Assembly: GCF_011762045.1 (NCBI RefSeq)
Contig: NZ_JAASQS010000003.1
Coordinates: 1-64,000 of the forward strand
Direction: 5' to 3'
Source of the DNA: Rhizomicrobium electricum
Lineage (GTDB): Bacteria > Pseudomonadota > Alphaproteobacteria > Micropepsales > Micropepsaceae
DNA: 64,000 bases
In this document: one piece after another, positions 57,402-64,000 of the stretch
Layout of the letters: every line of letters starts with the position of its first letter
How positions within the stretch are numbered: the stretch's first letter is position 1
Notes under the pieces: generated by a model
Databases searched by the model: none
Told to the model about the DNA's origin: nothing
Seen by the model: the letters and a program-made list of their open reading frames with translations, nothing else
Program-made: the position numbers and the translations under genes

Positions 57402-58528
57402 TAGCTTGATCTCAATACGGCTTCACAGATATCTCCGACGCCACCCATGTAGTTATGCTCGTTAAACAACTCATCTGCGCGCTTTTTTCCAGCGAATCCA
57501 TGGGTCAACGCGAGTTCTGGACATGAGATGTAATTCGATATCGCGCTTGCCAACCGTGTCGCAGACCGTGGCTCGAAAAGAATCCCCGTTACTCCGTCAG
57601 ACACGATGTCGGTCAATCCGCCGTGACCAGCGGCAATAACTGCCCGCTCCCTAGCCATCGCTTCTATCGCAGTAAGCCCAAATGGCTCAGGTTTGGTGGA
57701 AGGAACTACGACCACATCCGCCCAGGCGTAATGTTCGTCTGGATCCGATGAAAACGGGCACATCTCAGCAATCTCGGAGAGCTTGCGATCGCGAATGGCC
57801 AGCCGGACGCACTCCTCAAAGTGGGTCTGGTTACCGAACGTGTTGCCTACAAGTCGGATGCGAACGCTACGCAACTTGTCCGGCTGGAGAAGGGAGACCG
57901 CTTCAAGCAGTAAAAGCTGCCCTTTCCAACTATTGAAGCGCCCGAGCAACAGCAGATTGAGAGTTCCGTGATGCGCTCGTTCCAATGGCTTGGTTATTGG
58001 CGCAGTTCCATTCCATATAACGTTCGCACTCAGCCAGGGCGCGACATAGAATGCGTTCTGCGTTGCGCTAGAGTTAAATATCAGCGAGCACCTCGTGAAG
58101 GCAAAGATCGTGGACAAAACAAAGGCAAGCAGCGCACCGGGCAGTTCGTGCACATGAATGATGCCGTTCCGCCTTGTCAGCATTAGCGCAAGCAGAAAGT
58201 CCACAATCACTGCGGTATTTACGTACACAAGGTCGTGCCCCCTGACCGTCCGACACGCCGCCACCACCTTCTTCAGAAGCGACACAGCCGTGCTTAGGCG
58301 CATGTGCCGAATGTTTGAGCGTCTGAGAATTGCAAGGTTTTTCTTTTGAATTTCATCAACTAGAGGCGCCAATACATTTTCGAGTTCGCCACCATACGGA
58401 ATCACGACGGTAATCCGCGTATTGGGCCATCGCTCTGATAGCGCTCGGACAGTCTGCACGAACGTTCGATCGGAGCCATAAAGCTCCGCGCCCTGATGCA
58501 CGAGAAGGATTGACGCGGGGCTCTGCAT
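57401..58528 (-). CDS. glycosyltransferase family 4
   Basis: A 375-residue GT-B glycosyltransferase: N-terminal ILLVHQGAELYGSDRTFVQT and C-terminal LLLLGRFNSWKGQ with VVVVPSTKPEPFGLTAIEAM, where the E-x7-E glycosyltransferase motif is present. The donor is not determinable. ATG 58528 is three bases after the upstream stop; a TTG at 58534 overlaps it and is an alternative. Confidence 0.9.
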   Translation of the reverse strand: MQSPASILLVHQGAELYGSDRTFVQTVRALSERWPNTRITVVIPYGGELENVLAPLVDEIQKKNLAILRRSNIRHMRLSTAVSLLKKVVAACRTVRGHDLVYVNTAVIVDFLLALMLTRRNGIIHVHELPGALLAFVLSTIFAFTRCSLIFNSSATQNAFYVAPWLSANVIWNGTAPITKPLERAHHGTLNLLLLGRFNSWKGQLLLLEAVSLLQPDKLRSVRIRLVGNTFGNQTHFEECVRLAIRDRKLSEIAEMCPFSSDPDEHYAWADVVVVPSTKPEPFGLTAIEAMARERAVIAAGHGGLTDIVSDGVTGILFEPRSATRLASAISNYISCPELALTHGFAGKKRADELFNEHNYMGGVGDICEAVLRSS

Positions 58529-58530
58529 TA

Positions 58531-59553
58531 TCAAACCTCGGCGCTCACACGCATCAGGAATGCAGCCTTATTCTCAATCAGTCGCGCGAGCTGTCTGTGT
58601 CTGCGGTTTCTATCAACCCATTCAAAGGCGTCTCTATTCAATTGTTGCGCCAGGTAGAGCGCAAGCCATCGCCTTGCCTCTTCCTTGTGTACGCCAGCCG
58701 AGCGAGCAGACAGAGTCACTAATCCTTCCAGATCGACCGTTTTGCAATGTAGAGCTGCTGGTTGAACATAGTAGTGAAAAAAATCCGCATACGGAGAGCA
58801 AACCCCAACATGTTCGTAGTCGACCAGACATAATGCGCCGGCGTTGTCCAGAAATAGATTCCAGCTGGTCAAATCTCCGTGGCACCGAACCTCTGGAGTA
58901 GGCGTCTGTTCCGACAGAAGCCGCTCTAAAGTTGCCCCCAATTCCGATACATTTATCGATGAAAGGCGCGTTGAAAGCAGGGGGTCGACAAAGTCAGCTG
59001 TGGGACGAGAACCGCGAGGTGAATTGTACGCCGAGCGGCATAACGACAAAATCGCAGTTTCCACATCAGTGCTCAAGGGCGTCCGTTTCGCGTGGATTAG
59101 CAGCTCATAACCAACCACGCAGCCATCCGCTGCCTGCAAACATGCGGGCTTGAACCAAGGTCGCAAGAAACGTTCCGCGCAGTTCGCTCGAACAAGTTCC
59201 GCCGCCGCCTTAGCAGGGTCGTCGTAAACCTTCACAAACAGGGATGCGCCGTTTGCACATGTAACTCCGCCCACCAGAATGGTATCTTTATAATACCCAG
59301 TATAGAGCAAGAATGCGTCACGGGGTTGGAATTGGCGAACTAATTGCGACCAACCGTATAGGACTGGCGACTCCTTCACAGACCGACCAAGATCAAGTTT
59401 TTGAGTCAAATCAATTGCCGCACGCTCGATAAATCCGCGTAGGCCCGAGAGAAACACGATATTTTGCGCGAGATACTCGGGGTTACCGAATGCCACATAT
59501 GTTGCACGAAGCGCCCCACCATAAACCCAGCGTGGCGGGACACACTCAACCAT
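58531..59553 (-). CDS. APH/choline-kinase-like phosphotransferase
   Basis: A 340-residue protein of the aminoglycoside-phosphotransferase fold: ATP-binding Lys in GASLFVKVYDD, catalytic Brenner motif CHGDLTSWNLFLD (His225, Asp227, Asn232) and the metal-binding LVDYEHVG (Asp245). All catalytic residues are present. In surface-glycan clusters such kinases may phosphorylate a sugar or a lipid-linked precursor, or make a choline- or ethanolamine-type decoration; the substrate is unknown. ATG 59553 overlaps the stop of the upstream gene by eight bases; ATG 59565 is also possible. The frame open to 59706 lies inside that neighbour. Confidence 0.8.
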   Translation of the reverse strand: MVECVPPRWVYGGALRATYVAFGNPEYLAQNIVFLSGLRGFIERAAIDLTQKLDLGRSVKESPVLYGWSQLVRQFQPRDAFLLYTGYYKDTILVGGVTCANGASLFVKVYDDPAKAAAELVRANCAERFLRPWFKPACLQAADGCVVGYELLIHAKRTPLSTDVETAILSLCRSAYNSPRGSRPTADFVDPLLSTRLSSINVSELGATLERLLSEQTPTPEVRCHGDLTSWNLFLDNAGALCLVDYEHVGVCSPYADFFHYYVQPAALHCKTVDLEGLVTLSARSAGVHKEEARRWLALYLAQQLNRDAFEWVDRNRRHRQLARLIENKAAFLMRVSAEV

Positions 59554-60766
59554 GGTAGGCGGCATCGATTGCGTCAACGAGTGCGTCTGTGTCCAAACGT
59601 CTATCGTATTCACGGCGCACTCGTTGCATTCGCGAAGTAAACCGAAACGACTTGGTATCGTCGGCCCATTCCTGGTAGAGTTGTTCCAGGCGATCCGCAA
59701 TTTCACTTACGGTTGATTGATAGTCACGACGTGTAACCACCGCGCCTGTCGAACCCGCCAGGAAGCTTGGTCCAGAATTCTCCATACAGATTACCGGCGC
59801 GCCCGCCCCCATCGCTTCTGCGACGACTAGTCCCTGTGATTCAAAACTAGGAAACACAAAGACTGCAGAAGTTCTGTAGTGCTCAGCAAGATCGGACTGC
59901 TTCCCCCAACGGACAAAAGCGACATTACAATCGATACCGAGTTCACAGGCCCGCTCTCGCAGGTGCGGTTCTAGTGTTCCCGATCCAATCAGGGTCAGTT
60001 GGGCTCCGCATTCCCTGTTTCTGAGAAGGAATGCCGCAAACCCATCTAGTGTTGCATCAAAATTCTTCAGTGGGATGAAGCGGCCAACACTCAGAATTTT
60101 AAATGTTAGTGGTCTGACCGGATCGGCAAGAAGTTCTGGAACGCTGCTAGCTTGTGGCCTGAGAACTACTTTGGCTTTGCAACTTCGAAATGGCGGAGCC
60201 AGATTGGCGTTTCCGTAAAAGATGACATCGGTCCTCGCTGCCGCCCAGTGGAGAAACGGGTCCAATCGCCAAAAGGCCCGTTTTGCCATTTCACGTATCC
60301 ACTCGCGTAAGAACGACGAATACCGTTTGCACTGCAGAAAATCGAACGGAACGCGTTCGTGGTGTGCAATAGGTCCCCAGACGAGCTTGCCATTGGGATT
60401 TGTTAAGAAGTGAGGTGCCCAGTCGCAGTGGAAATTCAGCTGATGTATCACATCAAACTGCTCAGAGCGGTTCAGATGCCGAACAATACGGCCCACTAAG
60501 ATCTGCCATATGTAGTAGTATAGAATTATCCCGCGACCGCGGCGTTTGTAGAAACTCAGCCACCTCGGAACGTCGACACCTATTATTCGAACATCCACAA
60601 ACTCGGGGTCGTCCCGAAGGAGAGCGGCGTTGTTCTTGCGCGTAATGAGCGTGATCTTGTGACCGAGCCGCTTCATAGCCTTGGCTATGGTGTAGCCACA
60701 ACCATCTTCAGATCCCAGCCCGCGTTGGATCTTGTATACGACTAGGAGAATTTTGAGTTCGTTCAC
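59546..60766 (-). CDS. glycosyltransferase family 4
   Basis: A 406-residue GT-B glycosyltransferase; the donor domain has ILSVGRFIPLKNFDATLDGF and VFVFPSFESQGLVVAEAMGAG with the E-x7-E motif. WGPIAHHERVP and NGKLVWGPI are common in a subgroup making exopolysaccharides. The start is GTG 60766 (an ATG five bases upstream is out of frame). It is the first gene of the glycosyltransferase operon, after a 527-base spacer that separates it from the RTX gene. Confidence 0.9.
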   Translation of the reverse strand: MNELKILLVVYKIQRGLGSEDGCGYTIAKAMKRLGHKITLITRKNNAALLRDDPEFVDVRIIGVDVPRWLSFYKRRGRGIILYYYIWQILVGRIVRHLNRSEQFDVIHQLNFHCDWAPHFLTNPNGKLVWGPIAHHERVPFDFLQCKRYSSFLREWIREMAKRAFWRLDPFLHWAAARTDVIFYGNANLAPPFRSCKAKVVLRPQASSVPELLADPVRPLTFKILSVGRFIPLKNFDATLDGFAAFLLRNRECGAQLTLIGSGTLEPHLRERACELGIDCNVAFVRWGKQSDLAEHYRTSAVFVFPSFESQGLVVAEAMGAGAPVICMENSGPSFLAGSTGAVVTRRDYQSTVSEIADRLEQLYQEWADDTKSFRFTSRMQRVRREYDRRLDTDALVDAIDAAYHG

Positions 60767-61293
60767 CTCATCGCTCGTAAACTGTCACACTCTTCAGGTA
60801 CTGAAGCTAGTTGTAGGTGTTGTCGAAGCGCGCAGTGATTGCTAAACGTGATAGATAGCTCTGCTATTAAGCAAGCTACCGCAGTTCGGGTGCAGCCGCG
60901 TACTGCCGCTCCCGAATGTTCAGCCCTCCGCAGGACCCGTTTGTCACGGCGAGTCCACGCATCCAGGCTTCCAGGGAAGCGCCGAGCCCGCCCGAAAAGC
61001 GCCGGAGTTTTTAAAACAGACCCGGCAGTATGGACGCACTTTTGCGTCTCTGCGGGGAGCAACGCATTTGGTCGCTAAAATAGGTTCAATTCTACTAATG
61101 GTACATTGGCTCAAGCGTCGCGGTCAGCCCGCAACTTCATAATATGCCGGCGAACAAATACTGAACCTGCGGCTCACCAAGTCTTCAGCATGGCCTATAT
61201 GGTAGACCTAGGCGGTCTGCCCCCTCACCGACAGCGGTTCGATGCCGTCGATGAGGGAGTTGTCCTAACTGAGAAAGCGCTAGAATTCGCTTC
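60767..61293. other. 527-base spacer upstream of the glycan operon
   Basis: No gene I can support. A 99-codon minus-strand frame (60763-61062) and a plus-strand frame (61106-61420) lack ribosome sites and family resemblance. The region should hold the promoter of the glycan operon and the 3' end of the RTX transcript; I cannot pin either. Confidence 0.4.
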
Positions 61294-64000
61294 CTATCCG
61301 AGGATGAAATCACCAGCATCCAGCACGTCTATTCCAGCCAGATGGATGCTGAAGTCGGAAGTCGCGTCGCCGTTCACATCGCCTTCAACTGTAATTCCAC
61401 CACCTGGATTGACTACATAGTGGAGCTCACCAGCATTGCCCAAGAACGGAGCGCTACCAACGAACACGAAGTGCTGCATTCCAACTTCAATACTGTTTGC
61501 GTCTAGTGACGAAAGATCGATCTTATCACCCTCGATCGAGCTAAAGTCCTCAATAACGTCCGCCAACGCTCCAAACCCTGTATCGGCGACATTTTCGAAC
61601 AAGAACACATCTGCTCCATCGCCGCCTGTGAGAAGGTCAGTCCCCGCACCGCCAGACAGCGCGTCGTTCCCGTCACCGCCAGCCAGGGTGTCATTACCTT
61701 CAACACCCGAGAGCGAGTCATTCCCTACCAGTCCTGAAAGCTGATCGTTTCCAATATTTCCCGTCACAAAGTTGTTGCCGCTATTTCCGCCCCCAATGAA
61801 GTCTCCTTCGCCCCACGACGTAAGATTCTCCAGCGGCGCGTCTAGTGTATAGCTGCTCAGCTTTGTCATGACCGTATCGATGCCCTCGTCAGAGGCTTCG
61901 ACGATCTGGTCACCTGCGTTATCAACGTAGTAGGTGTCATCGCCAACCCCACCGATCATGGAGTCGGCTCCGACCTGCCCGTACAGAGTATCATTACCCG
62001 TCTCGCCGTAGATCGTATCGTTGCCGTCCCGGCCTGCCATCGAGTCGTCGCCACCCATGCCGTGGATGGTTACACCAACTCCAGTTCCAAACATCGCAAT
62101 TATGTCGTTCTGGTCGTTGCCGGTACCAGCTACAGCCCCAGAAAGAAGAATGAGAAATTCCACATTGTCGGCCATCGTATAGGATGCGGCAGTGCTGTAG
62201 ATCAAATCCGTGCCTTCGTTGAAGCTCTCATTGACTTGGTCGTCGGCAGTGTTCACGTAAAATACGTCATCGCCGGCACCACCTACCATCGAGTCCGTCC
62301 CCGCACCGCCGTTCAACGTATCGTTACCGCCGTCGCCCTCGATCGTGTCCGCCCCTGCGCCACCAGTGATCCAATTACCCAAATCGTTGCCTATTCCGTG
62401 TGCTCCAGCAGCAGTGAGCATCAATTTCTCTACGTTTTCCGCCAAAACATACAAACTTAGGCTAGTGTTGACCACATCGACGCCCTGCCCCGCGGCCTCC
62501 GATACAACATCCCCTGCGTTGTCAACGTAGTATGTGTCGTTCCCTTCCCCGCCACTCATGACATCGGCACCAAGGCCACCAGTTAGCGTATCATTCCCAT
62601 TTCCACCAGACAGCGTGTCGGTCCCGGACCCTCCGGTCATCGAGTCGTCGCCATCCAATCCCGCTACGCTGGCCCCTGCAGTACTCAAAATATTGATAAC
62701 GTTGTTGGATGAATTGCCCGTTCCGGACACGGCTCCCGTCATCAATATAAGTCGCTCAACATCGGCGGACAGAACGTAGGAGGCTGCCGAACTGATAACA
62801 CTATCCGTACCTTCGCTCGCGTGCTCCTGAATCACGTCACCAGAGTTATCAACGTAGTACACATCATTGCCGATACCACCGACTAGCGAATCTGCTCCTG
62901 ATGCACCATTGAGAGTATCGTCACCAGCCGCTCCTATGAGCGTATCGTTTCCGGTGCTGCCAGATATTTGGTTGGCAAGATCGTTACCAGTTCCAGATGC
63001 TCCTCCGATCGCGAGCACCAACGATAGGTTTTCAATATTTGCTCCCAAGGTATACGTGACGGCAGAGCTGAATACTTGATCGGTACCTTCGTTTAACTCC
63101 TCAGTGACTGCATCCAGAGGATTGTCGACGAAGTACACATCGTTTCCTGCACCTCCCAACATCGAGTCGATGCCACCGTCGCCCTTGAGTGTGTCGGACC
63201 CTAATCCCCCAATCAGGGTATCATTGCCTGACAGTCCAGAAAGATTATCATTTCCGGTTCCGCCCATTACGATGTTATTGAGGTTGTTTCCAACTTCGAC
63301 TGCGTTGCCGGATCCTGTATACGTTAGATTCTCGGCATTTCCCCCCAACGTATAACTCGCCAGCGTCGTCAGCACCGTATCGGTGCCTGCACCTGCCGCC
63401 TCGACCACCACGTCTCCGACGTTGTCGACCACATAGGTGTCGTTGCCGGTGCCGCCAGCCATGTTGTCTGCGCCAGCACCGCCGTTCAGCGTGTCGTTGC
63501 CGTCGAGACCTACCAGGCTGTCGTTGCCCGAGCCGCTGGTAATCGCGTTGTCGGCAGTGTTACCGGTGAGATGGACGCTCGCGCTGCCGAAGTAGAAGAG
63601 GTTTTCGATATCGGACTGCAGCGTCGTATCGCCGAGGTACGTGATGATTGTATCGATGCCGCTCGCGTCTGTAATCTGGTCAAGCGCATTGTCGACAACG
63701 TAGGTATCGTTATCGGCACCGCCATCCATACTGTCGGCACCGGCGCGACCATTGAGCGTATCGTTGCCGGCATAGCCTAACAGAGTGTCATCACCAGAAC
63801 CGCCGGTCAGGCTGTTGTCGCCGGAATTGCCGGTTATGACCGCGCCCGACGAGCCCGTGTAGATCAGCGACTCGATGTAGTCCGGCAGCACATAGCCGGC
63901 CACGGAGCTGTAGACGGTATCATTGCCGCCGCCAGCAGTCTCCGCCACCACATCACTGAGATCGTCGACATAGTAGACGTCATTGCCGTCGCCGCCGGCC
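61294..64000 (-). CDS. RTX (hemolysin-type calcium-binding repeat) protein, 5' end outside window
   Basis: At least 901 residues of an RTX protein; the frame is open to the right edge, so the N-terminus is missing. It is built of about nine long repeats of ~80-95 residues, each with a nonapeptide block (GGxGxDxLxGGxGND), then YYVDNxGDxVxE, a short strand region and an ExLxLxGxxxxGTGN link. The C-terminal ~100 residues ([20 protein letters not shown]) are the usual C-terminal type I secretion signal region. Calcium-binding extracellular protein, perhaps an adhesin or S-layer-like protein. No T1SS genes are in the window. It is upstream of, and on the same strand as, the glycan operon. Confidence 0.9.
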   Translation of the reverse strand, partial: AGGDGNDVYYVDDLSDVVAETAGGGNDTVYSSVAGYVLPDYIESLIYTGSSGAVITGNSGDNSLTGGSGDDTLLGYAGNDTLNGRAGADSMDGGADNDTYVVDNALDQITDASGIDTIITYLGDTTLQSDIENLFYFGSASVHLTGNTADNAITSGSGNDSLVGLDGNDTLNGGAGADNMAGGTGNDTYVVDNVGDVVVEAAGAGTDTVLTTLASYTLGGNAENLTYTGSGNAVEVGNNLNNIVMGGTGNDNLSGLSGNDTLIGGLGSDTLKGDGGIDSMLGGAGNDVYFVDNPLDAVTEELNEGTDQVFSSAVTYTLGANIENLSLVLAIGGASGTGNDLANQISGSTGNDTLIGAAGDDTLNGASGADSLVGGIGNDVYYVDNSGDVIQEHASEGTDSVISSAASYVLSADVERLILMTGAVSGTGNSSNNVINILSTAGASVAGLDGDDSMTGGSGTDTLSGGNGNDTLTGGLGADVMSGGEGNDTYYVDNAGDVVSEAAGQGVDVVNTSLSLYVLAENVEKLMLTAAGAHGIGNDLGNWITGGAGADTIEGDGGNDTLNGGAGTDSMVGGAGDDVFYVNTADDQVNESFNEGTDLIYSTAASYTMADNVEFLILLSGAVAGTGNDQNDIIAMFGTGVGVTIHGMGGDDSMAGRDGNDTIYGETGNDTLYGQVGADSMIGGVGDDTYYVDNAGDQIVEASDEGIDTVMTKLSSYTLDAPLENLTSWGEGDFIGGGNSGNNFVTGNIGNDQLSGLVGNDSLSGVEGNDTLAGGDGNDALSGGAGTDLLTGGDGADVFLFENVADTGFGALADVIEDFSSIEGDKIDLSSLDANSIEVGMQHFVFVGSAPFLGNAGELHYVVNPGGGITVEGDVNGDATSDFSIHLAGIDVLDAGDFILG

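Noticed and set aside
61294..64000. CRISPR-like or satellite repeat in the RTX region
   Set aside because: The periodicity is explained by the glycine/aspartate-rich repeats of the encoded RTX protein; the units vary and have no spacers.

Overview
The window reads as the chromosome of a Gram-negative alphaproteobacterium. The evidence is a high-GC background, an autotransporter, an RND efflux pair, alphaproteobacterial-type GltB/GltD, and several promoters matching the alphaproteobacterial general-stress (EcfG sigma factor) consensus GGAAC-N16/17-CGTT. I cannot name the genus.

Layout. 0-2.6 kb (minus strand): a histidine phosphatase and a small stress-type group (diiron ferritin-like protein, DUF883 membrane-anchored protein, lysine/arginine-rich DUF6496 protein, PRC-barrel protein). 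2.7-15.3 kb (plus): a five-gene trehalose/alpha-glucan operon, glgE - treS/maltokinase fusion - glgX - treZ - treY, mostly joined by ATGA overlaps. Together the enzymes can turn trehalose into linear glucan and glucan back into trehalose. 15.3-18.5 kb: a gene-poor stretch with three unrecognised small exported or membrane proteins, a 148-bp element bounded by 17-bp inverted repeats and a 4-bp duplication, and pairs of degenerate direct repeats. 18.5-21.7 kb: a GFA-family protein and two exported beta-propeller proteins. 21.7-27.8 kb (minus): gltD and gltB. 28.1-33.4 kb: CsbD-like stress protein, a large autotransporter adhesin and an orphan TatA-like protein. 33.4-40.2 kb: GH35-type beta-galactosidase, an RND adaptor and pump, and a divergent TetR regulator. 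40.2-44.2 kb: class III alcohol dehydrogenase, a MESH1-like HD hydrolase, a small Cys-motif protein, an XRE regulator and a tyrosine recombinase, with a perfect 12-bp-arm palindrome between the last two.

44.4-64 kb (all minus): visibly lower-GC DNA carrying a surface-glycan cluster: dTDP-sugar genes (rfbA, rfbC, rfbB, with a decayed gene between the last two), Wzx-like flippase, Wzy-like polymerase/ligase, OafA-type acyltransferase, methyltransferase, four glycosyltransferases, a hexapeptide acyltransferase, and two unusual kinase-like genes (a nucleotidyltransferase-thymidylate-kinase-like fusion and an APH-like phosphotransferase). It ends in a long RTX calcium-binding-repeat protein that runs off the right edge. 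Several neighbouring genes overlap at stop/start, which suggests long co-transcribed, translationally coupled units. The integrase at the GC boundary suggests acquisition by transfer.

The most useful observations are: (1) a shared EcfG-type promoter in front of glgE, the PRC-barrel gene, DUF883 and csbD, which also corrects two translation starts; (2) a trehalose-glucan cycle packed in one stress-type operon without a branching enzyme; (3) a small non-autonomous mobile element with target duplication; (4) the palindromic switch between the XRE regulator and the integrase; (5) a glycan cluster with two kinase-like proteins whose substrates are unknown.
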